NCBI RefSeq assembly: GCF_016808095.1 | Contig: NC_068978.1 | Span: 21,196,806-21,260,805 of the forward strand | Source: Vigna angularis | Lineage: Eukaryota > Streptophyta > Magnoliopsida > Fabales > Fabaceae | DNA length: 64,000 nt | Direction: 5' to 3' | Part shown: positions 10,866-22,693 of the stretch, one piece after another | Layout of the letters: each line of letters begins with the position of its first letter | How positions within the stretch are numbered: position 1 is the first letter of the stretch | The notes under the pieces: generated by a model | Databases searched by the model: none | Told to the model about the DNA's origin: nothing | Seen by the model: the letters and a program-made list of their open reading frames with translations, nothing else | Program-made: the position numbers and the translations under genes

Positions 10866-11381
10866 CTCATGAAGGCTATAATAATGATTGGCACAAAATG
10901 CTTCCTTTCGCTTTACACGGTTACCGCACATCAGTACGCACGTCGATCGGGGCAACACCTTTTTCTTTGATATACGGAATGGAAATAGTACTACCCTTTG
11001 AGGTAGAAATCCCATCCTTACGAGTGTTAATGGAAACCTGTTTAGAAGAAGCATATTGGGTTCAAACCCGGTTTGATCAACTCAATCTCATTGAGGAGAA
11101 ACAGTTGACGTCAGCATGCCAAGGACAATTATACCAGCGAAGAATGAAAAAAGCATTCGAAAGGAAGGTACGCCCTAGGGAACTCCAAGAAGGCGAACTA
11201 GTCCTAAAAAAAGATTTTGCCAATACAAAAGAATCACAAGGCCAAGTGGACTCCAAATTATGAGGGCCCATACGTGGTAAATAAGGCATCTGATGGTGGG
11301 GCACTTATTCTTACAAGAATGGATAGGGAGGAGTTACCCTTGCCGGTTAATTCTGACGTAGTCAAAAAATTCTATGCATAA
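10866..11381 (+). pseudogene. Ty3/gypsy integrase C-terminal fragment, frameshifted
   Basis: The plus-strand reading HKMLPFALHGYRTSVRTS, then PFSLIYGMEIVLPFEVEIPS, is the downstream part of a plant Ty3/gypsy integrase core, probably Athila/Tat group. The frame is lost at an A7 run near 11208-11214. Past it, the neighbouring frame continues as KWTPNYEGPYVVNKA ... LPVNSDVVKKFYA and stops at 11379-11381. The 5' part of the polyprotein is missing, truncated near 10866. Downstream, the minisatellite and the 3' LTR (from 12383) complete the 3' end of the same element. Confidence 0.85.
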
Positions 11382-11785
11382 TGATTCCACGATAGGGAAT
11401 GCTTTTAAAGTGGAATTGAAATTATTGTATTATGCTTTATTTAATAATTATTTTTCTTCGTAAGGTCGCTCTTAACTTTCGAATTACCTCCCGAAAATAA
11501 TAAGCATCATAGGCAGATTCACGGGGTGTGAGTTTGTTCTTAAGGGATGTCATGGAATTAAAACAAAACGGGAAATATAGTACCATATTTGGGTCTCACT
11601 TGAATTTTCACCCATACATTCATGCATTCAGCATCATGCATGCATCATCATAAGGGTTCAAAGAAAAAAGCATAACACACCATGCATCATCAATATCCAA
11701 AAGGAATTCATGAATTCAATGGAAATTGATTCAACAAGTACATTAGTGAAAAAGTTTGGAATTTTCAAATTTAAAAAAAAAAATT

Positions 11786-12115
11786 ACGAGGTTCGTGCGC
11801 CGCTCCATCAAATTTTACAAGGTCCGTGCGCCTCTCTGTCACATTTTACAAGGTTTATGCGCCTCTCCGTCACATTTTACGAGGTTCGTGCGCCTCTCTA
11901 TCAAATTTTACAAGGCTCGTGTGCCTCTCCATCAAGTTTTACGAGGTTCGTGTGCCTCTCCATCAAATTTCATGAGGTTTGTGCGCCTCCCCAACTAGTT
12001 TTACGAGGTTCGTGCGCCTCTCCATCAAATTTCATGAGGTTCGTGCGCCTCCCCAACTAATTTCACGAGGTTCGTGCGCCTCTCCATCAAATTTTACGAG
12101 GTTCTTCCGCCTCTA
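11786..12115 (+). repeat. 31-bp minisatellite, about 10.6 copies, in the 3' UTR of the Ty3/gypsy element
   Basis: The unit is close to ACGAGGTTCGTGCGCCTCTC followed by CATCAAATTTT. Copies vary between TACGAGG, TACAAGG and CATGAGG, and between CTCTCCATCA and CTCCCCAACTA. The frames read here are repeat products. Tandem repeats between pol and the 3' LTR are a known trait of plant Tat/Ogre elements. Confidence 0.9.
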
Positions 12116-13769
12116 AAAAAAAAAGAGTTTCGATTCATGAGGTTCATATACCTCTCTAGCAAAGTTCATAGGGTATGACACACCCTCCACAAGTATCATG
12201 GCCCTTCGATAAAATCCACAAGGTATCTACACTCTCTACCAGGTACGCTTCGAGGTAATCTTTTTCCTTCTCTTTAGACCCGAACGAAATTAGTGTCTTT
12301 ATCTTTGTTTAGCTTTTACTATGATAACACAAAAACTCTAAGGTTCATGTTATCTAGCAAAATCTAAATAAAGAGGGGCAATTGTCAACACCCAATATCG
12401 TCCTGGTAAGTAAATAAGTAAAAATAGAGAATAAGAGAATAATAATTAATGGTGGGTAACAAAAAAAAGAAATAATAAAATAAATTTCCTTAATGCAGGA
12501 CACATCACTAGAAAATATTTTTCCAATATTAGTTTGATATGGTAATAATTTGAATCAACATTATGTCAATAATTATAAGCAGTAATTAAAATAGTATATT
12601 AATATAATTTGCTATGGTAGTTGCTTTTAAAGAGGAAAATATGATTTTAAAAATGGACAAATTTTGTGACAATAATTACAATCAATGTCTTGAATATTAT
12701 TTGATTTTCTTGGAACCAAGACATTTTCTTTCCATATTTTGTCCATTATCAATTAATTCACATTTAAGGCAAGATTATTATAATATTACAATGTGGGTAT
12801 ATAAATATGTACCCTGTGATAGAAAAAGGGGTCGGAAAAAAGAAGAGGTACACTCTGAAATAATAGAGATAGAAAGAGTGGGAGAGAGTATAGAAGAAAG
12901 TAAGTTCTCACACTAGAGGAACTCTGCCAAAAAAAGCTAACAAGGAAGAACTTGGAAATACTTAAAGCCAAAAAGGTATGTCATTTATGCACTATTCTCC
13001 TTCTTTTTTTATTGTACTTTGAAGGTTTTTGTTAAAAGATTTTATTTTTTTTACTTCACGACTATAATGTTTTTTTTTTCATAAAAAAACATATCTTTTC
13101 GCGTTTCTTTTGGTATTGGTTATATCTTCCGCATCACGTGGTATTTATTTTTTAAAATTTTACTTAAAAAAATAATAATAAATAAAAAATTAAAAAAAAA
13201 AGAAATTATTTCTTATCACGTATTTTCCTATAAAAAAATATTAAATCGTAAAATAAAAGGGTATGGGTACGCGTCGGCTTATGGTCGGTCTCTTTCCTTT
13301 TCTTTTTTTTTCCACCATATTTTTTCAAATAGAAGAATACAAAAACCTTTTAAAAAAACAATGTCAATCCTTGCTGGGGTTTGCTTTTCAAAAATCCCAA
13401 ACAATCCATAATGATTTTCAAATAAACTCACAAACCTTTTGCTAGATAAAGAACTATGTGATCCCTGATTTTCCATTAAATGGATATACGTAGGAGCAAG
13501 GTCAATCCTTGTTGGGTTCATAAAACAAAAAATATTTTTTGTCTCTTAATAGTTTCTTTATATTTTTTTAGGGAAAATTAAACATTTTGAGAAAACCATG
13601 TTAACTTTATACATTTAATTAAAGGTACTGCTTTTGGGCAGGCACGGTAAGGTGTTAATACCTTCCGTAAGCGTAACCGATTCCCGAACCTAAAATCTAG
13701 TTTTCGTGATCATGTCTTATTTTATGGTTTTCCACAGTTTTTCCAGATTAAATTATGGTGCCAAAAACT

Positions 13770-14962
13770 TGTTAATCTCTTTGGCAAGTGCACCAAATCG
13801 TTCAAGTAATAAACCGTGGTAAGACCAGGTATCGTTTTCCCAAGAGACTCGTAATACTAGAAAATTGTGCGATTAACAACTCATCTAGACTCAAGAACAA
13901 CTCATCATTTAAGAATATGTGCAAAAAGATAAATTCACAAGTAATTACAAGGTTGGACTTTGGTATTGAAGGCACTTGGAAATGGAAAAGACTAGAAATG
14001 GTATGAAATGACATTGTTAAGGTTAGTTTTCACCAATGCACTCTTGTGTATAACCAATTTCATCTCCTCTCTATCAATTTACTAAAGTCAATCCACTAAA
14101 ACACTCTAGCCCTAATCCCTTAGGTGAAAGAGCCTAGGTTTTCCTTATCAAACTCCAATCCCTTGGACAATCTAACAAGCAAACCCGTATTAAGAACTAG
14201 GATCTAAGACAACATGTGAATCATATCCCATCCCTGGCTCAATGACCCACAAGGACTCTTGTTTCAGTTCAAGATTTCATATCCCATCCCTGGCTCAATG
14301 AAACCCCAAAATCAAGTCATGAACGTCCCCATTACATGCAAGCTTTAAGATCGGAAACAAGAATACTAGTAATAGATAGAAAAGGCATTTATAAATACGA
14401 AACAATCATTCATTACACAAGAGTTCATAGGCTAAATCTAACCCTAACAAGATGAATCTGGTTCTCCATTTCCATGGAGAACCCTAAAGCTTACAAACAT
14501 GGAAGATGGAAGAAGAAGGAAACCAAAAGGAAGAGGGGGAGATGTTCCCACAAGCTCCTCGCGTCCTCCATGAGCTCAAGATGTGAAATCGCACCTCCAA
14601 AGAACCAAAGACCCTTTTTTCTTTCTGCCTCATGAGTATATATATTGCCCGAATTCTCGCTTAAGCTAAATTATTCTCGCTTAAGCGAGAATTCTTTTTG
14701 GAGAAGATAGTCATTCTCGCTTAAGCTAAATTATTCTCGCTTAAGCGAAAATGACTGTTAAATCAATGACTTCCTGGATCACCGAGGCTCTTCAATAGAT
14801 CAAAAAACAAGGGATTAGAGTATTATTTACGTAATGTAGCTCAAAATATAGATAAATACTAAAACTAAATAAAAGAGAGGATTTAAGCAAGTAATAAGCT
14901 AAAGAAGAGTTGATTTTGCTACTAAAATGATGCTTAGATAATGGTAAGAATTAGCATTATCA
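13770..14962 (-). repeat. 3' LTR (1193 bp) of the LARD-like element
   Basis: It contains two 60-bp-spaced copies of a TTCTCGCTTAAGC palindromic unit (14653 and 14713) where the other LTR has one. It also duplicates a segment containing CATATCCCATCCCTGGCTCA (about 14223 and 14278). Confidence 0.85.
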
Positions 14963-17731
14963 AACTTCCCCAAACTTACAACTTTGCTTGTCCTCAAGAA
15001 AAAGTACTTCACGTAGTAAACGATTCAATCACGCCAGTCTAGCAACTCAAGCACAATTTCAATCAAATAAACAAAATCAATCATGCTTGCTCAACTCGGA
15101 AATTACATTCAAGAGATAAAATGGCCTTAGCAAGCTAAACTTCAATCATGGTGCTCACAATTTAAAATCACAAGATAGATGTAATTGATAGATCAACAAA
15201 CGTGGCAAGATGTTTTCATTGAATGCATGGAACCATCCTTCACCAAGGAAAGTGTTTCACTCAAGCACAATGATGTATAAGGATGTGTGTCTAACTCTCA
15301 ACTATCACAGTGTTATACAAATTAAATTTGTCGTTCGTTTCACAATATCAAAGACATTCACAAACAAGTTAGCATCACAAGGACTTTTTAAGGCTTGTAA
15401 TGTGGCTGGGCTAAGAAGAAAAATTAGTTTTTCTGGACAACAAAGCACCTTGAGCTAAGAGATAAAAAAATTTACTTCATGATATAGCATTAGTCTCTCT
15501 CTTTGCTTCACAATTGGATAAAGCACTTCTCAACTTATTTCCCAATTCTTTTTCAATGAATTCATTTTTCTTTCTCTTCTTGTTCTTTCTTCTTTTTCTT
15601 TCTTTTTGACTCATTTTGCTATTTTCTCAATGCTCCCTTATTTCAAAAACTCCCCCAAACTTAAACCATTCTCCTTATCCTAACATATATGTTCATCTCA
15701 ACTCAAGGTAAGGAGGTTAAGGATTTTTCAATAAGCTTAAGGTTCCAGGGGTGAGAAAGTTTTTCTTCAAGGTTCAAGTGTTTTGCATTGGCTTTTAGGC
15801 TCAAAAATGTAGAAGAGGTTGAAGAACAAGATGGTCTTGATAATTTGTAACAAGTAAGCAAATAGTTCAAATAGAGAAACTCAGGCAAAATCAACTGTGA
15901 TTTCAAAGTGATAGCACTCAACAATAAACTCTAAGCACAACATCTCACAGGTTTACTTAGGGTTCCAAAGTTTGATAAACATCATGCCAAGAATATTGAT
16001 CACAATTAAAACCAAGCATCCATCTAAACATATACAAGCAACCACAACCTCTATTCAACAAACTTAACCACATAATCTCAATTAAATTTTCAAAGAAATT
16101 TTCATAGATAAAGAGCAAGCACAAAAAATTTGTATTCAATTGAAGCATAACATATGACTCACTCGAATCACCAAACCAATTGCAAAAGAACTATCCACTA
16201 GGCAAGTCAAAAAGAAATCAAAAACACAAAAACTGAAAGTAAATAAGAATTGGAAATTAAAACTGAAATACCGATCAAAATGGACTCTTTGCAGCTCCAA
16301 TAGTGTAGAACACTAGCTTTACTTTTCATATGTAACATCTTCCTCCTCTAGTAGGTTATACTCCACAACTGCTCCACCTCCCCCATCAGTAGGGGCCTGG
16401 CCCCCAAGCCATGCTACACAAGCAGCAAAATCTTCAAGTCATATGGTTGCTCAACTCACGCATGTCTCAAAGGTTCACAAATGGTGGTTTTAAACTCTTT
16501 AATTCCTAAGGAATATCTTATCCTGTAACAAGAAAGCTCAAAGTAAAATTAGTATCTCATAGTCAACAACTGGATAGAAAGATCCAAAAACACACTAAAA
16601 GGAATGTGTGAAAGAGTGCAAAGAAAAGAAAAACTTAAAATCAACAACAAAAATTAGGTGCAGAACCAGTTTTTTAAGGTGTTGGGCGTCATATCAGTTT
16701 TTCGCTTAAGCTAAATTTACAGAAGAATTTTTCTCCCAGGCTAGAAAGTTTTAGCTTAAGCGAAAATGTTCCAGTAGCACCCCAACTTTCAGCCTAAATT
16801 TCGCCCAAGCGACTTAGTTTTAGCTTAAGCGAAAATATCAGCAAACCTTATTTTTTCAGTTTTCTGCATATCTCGCCCAAGCGAGAAAGTTTAGCCTAGG
16901 CGAAAATAATACAGATTCTTGCGAGATTGGCCATTCAATTTGTGATTTTTGGTTCCATACCTTCATTCAATGCACTTACACACAAACCAAGCTACAAATA
17001 ACATAATATACTTATACAAACCACAAAAACAACATTACAACTCAAAAATCACAAACATGCAATAAAATACAAACATGCATAACACAAGTCACTAATTAAA
17101 ATTGAAACACATACAAGCACATGACACTAAAACAAAATAAACACATGTAAAAAGGGTAAGAAAATTGGGTTGCCTCTCAAAAGCGCTTGTTTAACGTCAT
17201 TAGCTTGACGATTTACTCAATGAAGTGCAAATGTTGTTGTTGGTGTGCTCCTTTCACCAACGTCATTTGCCCTTCCACTACCTTGAAATCTTAAAACACT
17301 CAATCCTTTTGATCAACTTTGGCTTGCTAGGCTTGAGTTCCTTGCCTCTCATCAAAGGGTGGTGGTGACTAGTCTTTCTCTTTTTCTTCTCCCTTTCTTG
17401 TTTATCTTTTACTTAGCACTTGGAGCATCTTCAAGGGAGGAATAATTTGGGGCAGCTTGTGATGCTCAACATAGTTGTCTCCTTGTGTCCTATAATTCCT
17501 TCAATCTCAGGGTCTTCACGATGCTTTTGAGGCTGCAGTCCTCCTTATGTGAACATCTCCCTGCATACACTTAGACACAACTAGGCTAAAGCCACAAATT
17601 AGCCCAAATAAAAGTGAAAATCTATTTACAACAAAAGAGTTAATTCTATATACAAAATCAAGTCTACATAAGTTAGAAACCTCACAAAAGTCTAGTATTG
17701 ACACGAATCCCCAGCAACGGCGCCAAAAACT
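14963..17731 (-). other. Non-coding interior of the LARD-like element
   Basis: No retroviral-type domain is recognisable on either strand; short frames such as 15210-15458 are unsupported. At 16690-16910 there is a cluster of related phrases (TTCGCTTAAGC, TAGCTTAAGCGAAAAT, TCGCCCAAGCGAG, TAGCCTAGGCGAAAAT), the same palindromic vocabulary as in the LTRs. Confidence 0.65.
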
Positions 17732-18837
17732 TGTTAATCTCTTTGGCAAGTGCACCAAATCGTTCAAGTAATAAACCATGGTAAGACCAGGTATCGTTTT
17801 CCCAAGAGACTCGTAATACTAGAAAATTGTGCGATTAACAACTCATCTAGACTCAAGAACAACTCATCATTTAAAAATATGTGCAAAAATATAAATTCAC
17901 AAGCAATTACAAGGTTGGACTTTGGTATTGAAGGCACTTGGAAATGGAAAAGACTAGAAATGGTATGAAATGACATTGTTAAGGTTAGTTTTCACCAATG
18001 CACTCTTGTGTATAACCAATTTCATCTCCTCTCTATCAATTTACTAAAGTCAATCTACTAAAACACTCTAGCCCTAATCCCTTAGGTTAAAGAGCCTAGG
18101 TTTTCCTTATCAAACTCCAATCCCTTGGACAATCTAACAAGTAAACCCGCATTAAGAACTACGATCTAAGACAACATATGAATCATATCCCATCCCTGGC
18201 TCAATGAAACCCCAAAATCAAGTCATGAATGTCCCCATTACATGCAAGATTTAAGATCGGAAACAAGAATACTAGTAATAGATAGAAAAGGCATTTATAA
18301 ATACGAAACAATCATTCATTACACAAGAGTTCATAGGCTACATTTAACCCTAACAAGATGAATCTGGTTCTCCATTTCCATGGAGAACCCTAAAGCTTAC
18401 AAACATGGAAGATGGAAGAAGAAGGAGACCCAAAGGAAGAGGAGGAGATGTTCCCACAAGCTCCTCGCGCCCTCCATGAGGTCCAGACGTGAAATCGCAC
18501 CTCCAAAGAACCAAAGACCCTTTTTTCTTTCTGCCTCGTGAATATATATACTACCCGAATTCTCGCTTAAGCTAAATTATTCTCGCTTAAGCGAAAATGA
18601 CTGTTAAATCAATGACTTCCTAGATCATCGAGGCTCTTCAATGTAATGGAGGATCTTCCTAACATCGAAATAGATCAAAAAACAAGGGATTAGAGTATTA
18701 TTTACGTAATGTAGCTCAAAATATAGATAAATACTAAAACTAAATAAAAGAGAGGATTTAAGCAAGTAATAAGCTAAAGAAGAGTTGATTTTGCTACTAA
18801 AATGATGCTTAAATAATGGTCAGAATTAGCATTATCA
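17732..18837 (-). repeat. 5' LTR (1106 bp) of the LARD-like element
   Basis: It is the partner of 13770-14962. It carries about 30 bp (around 18642-18671, ATGTAATGGAGGATCTTCC) absent from the other copy, and one palindrome pair at 18559-18596. Confidence 0.85.
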
Positions 18838-18909
18838 GCAACTCCCAAAATATTTTCCTAAACCCATTTATTTTCGGCTTGACGTCCCGTCGCGATCCCA
18901 GTTGCGACA

Positions 18910-20246
18910 AAAACAACAAAATCTCAATTTGAAAAGTTATACTCAAAGTGAATATACATGAGACAACCTTGTGTGGTAGCTTAGATTGAGCTACCACACA
19001 ATGCCAACCCTACTGAACAAGGGGCGCTCAATGCCAGAAAGTTGGTGCTCAGCTCTGGCAGCTCTAATTCAGGGGCACCCAGGGAGTGCTCGAGCCCCAA
19101 ACCAGTTGATAGCACACTCAAAAATGGCTTTTGATGCACTTGAGACTTGTTATATTGATCAAATTGGTTCCTTAAACATTAGAATTTATAGGAAAACACA
19201 TTTATAAGTGAAAGTAAGCATCCATTTGATTATTAGACTATAGACTAATTGCATCAAACCATTTTTTATACTCCAAAAGCACTTAAACTCAAATTTATAC
19301 CTTATACACCCAATTTCTACAACCTAACTACTTGAATAAGTCCTAATAGACCCAAAAACACATTACAAATTATTACCTCTAGCCCAAAACTTTTAATTCA
19401 AAATTTCACTAGTTAAAACCTCTAAAATGCACCTAAAAGCTAACCAAAGCACCACCAAAGTACTACTAACTCTTTCTAGATTAGATTTCAACTAATTAAC
19501 ATCTCCAACAAGTCTTAATTCACCTCTAAACATACTCTAAAATTGAATTGACTCTTTTTTACCCCTAACTAAAAAACTCACATACCAAAACCCCTTTATT
19601 TTGACCAAAAACACATATAACACTACCAAATCCAATTTTTTACACATCTAACCCAAAATAAAACACTACCACACATTTCAATAGTACCACCCATGATGGA
19701 ATAAGGCCAAGCCTTAGCACAATAAAGGTCATAAAACTTGAAGAAAGACAAAGAGAAGCAAGGAAGCATTAAGAATAGGGAAGAGAGCCAAGTTTTCACT
19801 TGGAAGCTTTGGAAAAATGCATCTGAAATTGACCAACAATCTATATGAGAAATCCAACAAGAGGCATACAATTTCAACCACTTAATTGAAGTTAATCAAA
19901 ACCAGCGCCTAGTGCCAGCCTTTGTCGCTTTGCGTGAGCGTCCAAAATACAAGCAACTTCCACGTACGTCAAGCAGATTGCAAAGGAGCATTCAGTAGCT
20001 TCAAGGACACCTTTCCACATGGCTGCTCACATTTGTCACAGCTAGTTATTATTGGCTTGACCGGGACTTTGGTTCCCTTTAAATAACTTGCTTCTTTGAT
20101 TGTATTGGACACCATTGAATTAATTGAAGATTGTTTTTTGTTGATTTAGTCCAAAATTATCTTCTTGCCTACAGGTCACCAAGAGAGAGCTTGACAGTCT
20201 CCTTTAGCTTCTCTCTCTCCCTAGTTAGGCTTCCATTCCTAGCATT
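18910..20246. other. Gene-free repeat-like stretch
   Basis: No gene is supported. It contains a perfect 13-bp inverted repeat (next entry) and a GC-richer block (19018-19098) with GGGGCGCTCAATGCC and GGTGCTCAGCTCTGG phrases resembling degenerate LTR-type palindromes. A TATA-like CTTTAAATAAC lies near 20078-20088 and may be the promoter of the LTR that ends at 20864. Confidence 0.45.
18969..19001. repeat. Perfect 13-bp inverted repeat (hairpin) with 7-nt loop
   Basis: TTGTGTGGTAGCT (18969-18981) and AGCTACCACACAA (18989-19001) are exact reverse complements around TAGATTG. Confidence 0.85.
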
Positions 20247-20864
20247 GATAGAGGATTATCGCTTAATCCTATTGAAGACGAACTTGAGGAAGAACCTTTA
20301 CAATTCAAAGGACCTATAACAAGGTCAAGGAGAAAATAGTTGGAAGAACAAAACTCCTTTAGGCTCATGATGCTCCATGAAGATTGGAATTCATGGGACT
20401 TGAAGATCATGACTTGAAGCATAATTATAAAAATAGTTTAGGCAATTAAAAATATTTGCAATTTTCTTTTAATAGTAGATAATTTGTTTTTGTTTTTGTT
20501 TTCTTTTTTTTTAATTTGAATTATTTTTGGGCTCAATGTCTTTGGGCTTTTAGGGTTTCTTAGGTACCTTAAACATTTGTGTCTATATATAAGGGCACCA
20601 AACATATATGTAGACACTTTTGAGTCATAATATATGCATTTGAATTTTTTAGAGAGGATTCTCTTGGTTCTTGGTTTAAAACTCTTATTCTTATCAAAGA
20701 TTAACATCTTTGTGGCGAATCTTTCTTGACTTATATCAATATGCTAGATTGTGGCGTCCTCATCTCTGTCTTATTCTGCATTCTTCTCTGATTTATTTTT
20801 ATTGTGCCCCTTGAGGATTCAAATTCAGAAAAGATCGTACTCTTTCCTGGACAGGATCGTATCA
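20247..20864 (+). repeat. LTR of a CRM-like Ty3 chromovirus, including the C-terminal tail of pol
   Basis: The 3' part (about 20488-20864) recurs at 29098-29472: shared words are GGGTTTCTTAGGTACCTTAA, TAGACACTTTTGAGTCATAA and AGAGAGGATTCTCTTGGTTC, ending in GATCGTATCA. Upstream, in frame, 20247-20327 encodes LNPIEDELEEEPLQFKGPIT and then RSRRK-stop, the usual C-terminus of plant chromovirus polyproteins. In CRM elements the ORF is reported to run into the LTR, which would explain a pol tail just upstream of gag. A tandem arrangement of two elements is the alternative. The 5' end of the LTR is not resolved. Confidence 0.6.
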
Positions 20865-21667
20865 TTATCAAAGAAAGGTTCTGGTTTGAATGTCCTCTTT
20901 ATCTTATTTTTTCGTCATATTAAAAAAAACAAAATCCAATTCCCTTGAGTTTTTAATTTTTGTATTTTTTATGTTCTTCTTTTAATTTGTGTATTTCTAC
21001 ACTTGATTTGTGGAAATTATCTTTTTCTCTTTTTTGTGTTTTTATGTTAATTGTAGTCGCAATTAAATATTTACCTTGATCATGCATGAGTTTTATGTTT
21101 GAAAGACAATCTTTGTTTGTGTGTTGAACTGCCAAACTAATATATATATATATATATGATTCAAGTAAAAAAACACAAATATATATTTAAAAAAAAGAGA
21201 GAAAGTACGGATCGAGGAGTAAAAAATATTGTAGAGTTTAACTTAAATTATTATGTTGCATTATGAATGTTAATATATTAAATTATATTCTATCTCACTT
21301 TTAGAGTCCCGTGTTGTCTCATTTAACTCTTTTTGGTAGTCCTATAATTTTTTAATTTTATTATTTTGTGTCTTTTAAAAATTTCTTGAAGTTTTGTCTA
21401 GAGTTTTCTATTTTCTTTAACCTTTTGAGTCAGTACTTAGATCTCGTAACATTTTTCACATTGTTTGTTCAATCTTTGCTTAAGCTATTGGAGTTTTTTT
21501 TGCCAAGCACTAAAGGGAATTTGAGTGAAAAAAAAAGCAAGAGAGTACTTAAAAAAAAGAAGCCTATTTGTGTGATACACGAGTGAAATTTGAGTGAGAC
21601 ACTTAGAGGTGTGGTGAGGTCCTAAATATTATTATTATTATTATTACTAACATTTTTCTTGTAGAAC

Positions 21668-22690
21668 ATGACTTCTTCCCAAACTAGTGATCCTCTATCA
21701 CCTAAGACTGCAAATATTATGGTTGCACTTGAGAAGTTGAACATACAAATGGCTCAAATGCAACAACACACTCAATTGCAGTTTGAAAGGCTCCAAAAGT
21801 CTAATGAAGATGTGAGTGTGAGATTGGAGGAAGTGGAGAAAAAGAGAAGGAGACACAATGATTCATACCGTTATTCTCATAATGATGAAGATGACTATAT
21901 TTTTAGACAAAGGTGAGGCCAAAGATGAGAAGAGTTTGGAAACCACACGTCTAGAAAAGATAAGATATGGAAGAAGATTGTTATCCCTAAATTTAATGGA
22001 GCTAATGACCCAGAAGCTTACCTAGCATGGGAAATTAAGCTTAACCAAATCTTCAGCTCTTATGATTATGAGGATGATGATAAGGTTCTTATGGCATCCT
22101 TAGAGTTTGAAGGTTATGCTATGAATTGATGGAATCAAATTACCGTGGACATAGCTAGAAGAAGAAGGTTATCAATCATGGGAGCAATTAAAGGTAGTCA
22201 TGAAAGAAATATTTGTGCCTCCTTATTATAAAAAAGATATTTTCAATAATTTACAAAGACTTACACAAGGAAATAGGAGTGTTGAAGAGTATGTCCAAGA
22301 GATGGAGGTTAGCTTAATGAAAGCCGATGTAGAAAAAACACCTATGGCTACAATGGCTAGATTATTGAATAGATTAAATAGAGAGATTTAAGATGTGGTG
22401 GAAATGTACCATTATGATACTTTGGAGGATCATAGCCACCAAGCCACCAAAGTGGAACAACAACTCAAGAGAAGAAGCTCCTACAGGAAGTCATCCATCT
22501 CATCGAGGGATAAAGAGAAATCCAAGAAGGAGGGAGCTACTTTTACCATTTCTAAATCTAAGGAAATGGAGTCTTAAGGTGGTAAAGTAACTTCTTAATC
22601 TAATAATGATGATTCTTCCCATTCTACTTCAGAAAATGTTTTAAATGTTTAGATAGGGGACATAAAGCAACTCAATGTCCCAACAGGAGA
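21668..22690 (+). pseudogene. CRM-like gag with CCHC zinc knuckle, interrupted
   Basis: The first 82 codons (MTSSQTSDPLSPKTANIMVA ...) include a coiled-coil segment and end at a TGA near 21914. The gag core continues in other frames (PEAYLAWEIKLNQIF, then GYAMN, a TGA at 22127 in place of a conserved Trp codon, then WNQIT; and FVPPYYKKDIFNNLQRLTQG). A complete CX2CX4HX4C knuckle, CFKCLDRGHKATQC, is encoded at about 22636-22677. Gag is the particle protein. At least two stops and one frameshift rule out a full product. Confidence 0.75.
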
Positions 22691-22693
22691 ACT

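Larger units (their letters stand above)
13770..18837 (-). mobile_element. Non-coding LTR retrotransposon (LARD-like), minus orientation
   Basis: Direct repeats at 13770-14962 (3' LTR on the minus strand) and 17732-18837 (5' LTR) read TGATAATGCT ... GAGATTAACA on the minus strand. Inside the 5' LTR, plus-strand CCCCAGCAACGGCGCCA (17710-17726) is the complement of a TGGCGCCGTTGC primer-binding site (tRNA-Asp type). Inside the 3' LTR, plus-strand AACTTCCCCAAACTT (14963-14977) is the complement of the polypurine tract. The 2.8-kb interior codes for nothing recognisable. The LTRs differ by several indels (a 56-bp and a 60-bp duplication in one, an approximately 30-bp insertion in the other), so it is older than the element at 1299-7800. 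It is nested in the Tat-like 3' LTR. Confidence 0.85.
12383..18909 (+). repeat. 3' LTR of the Ty3/gypsy element, split by a nested LTR element
   Basis: After the purine stretch AAAGAGGGGCAATT the LTR starts TGTCAACACCC at 12383. It runs to about 13760 (ATTATGGTG) and resumes at 18838 with GCAACTCCCAAAAT, ending GTTGCGACA at 18909, giving a TGTC...GACA terminus. The two parts together are about 1450 bp. The ending GACGTCCCGTCGCGATCCC is typical of legume Tat-type LTRs as I recall them. Confidence 0.75.

Noticed and set aside
11710..12060. Two overlapping frames with repeated peptides
   Set aside because: Product of the 31-bp minisatellite; no independent evidence of coding.
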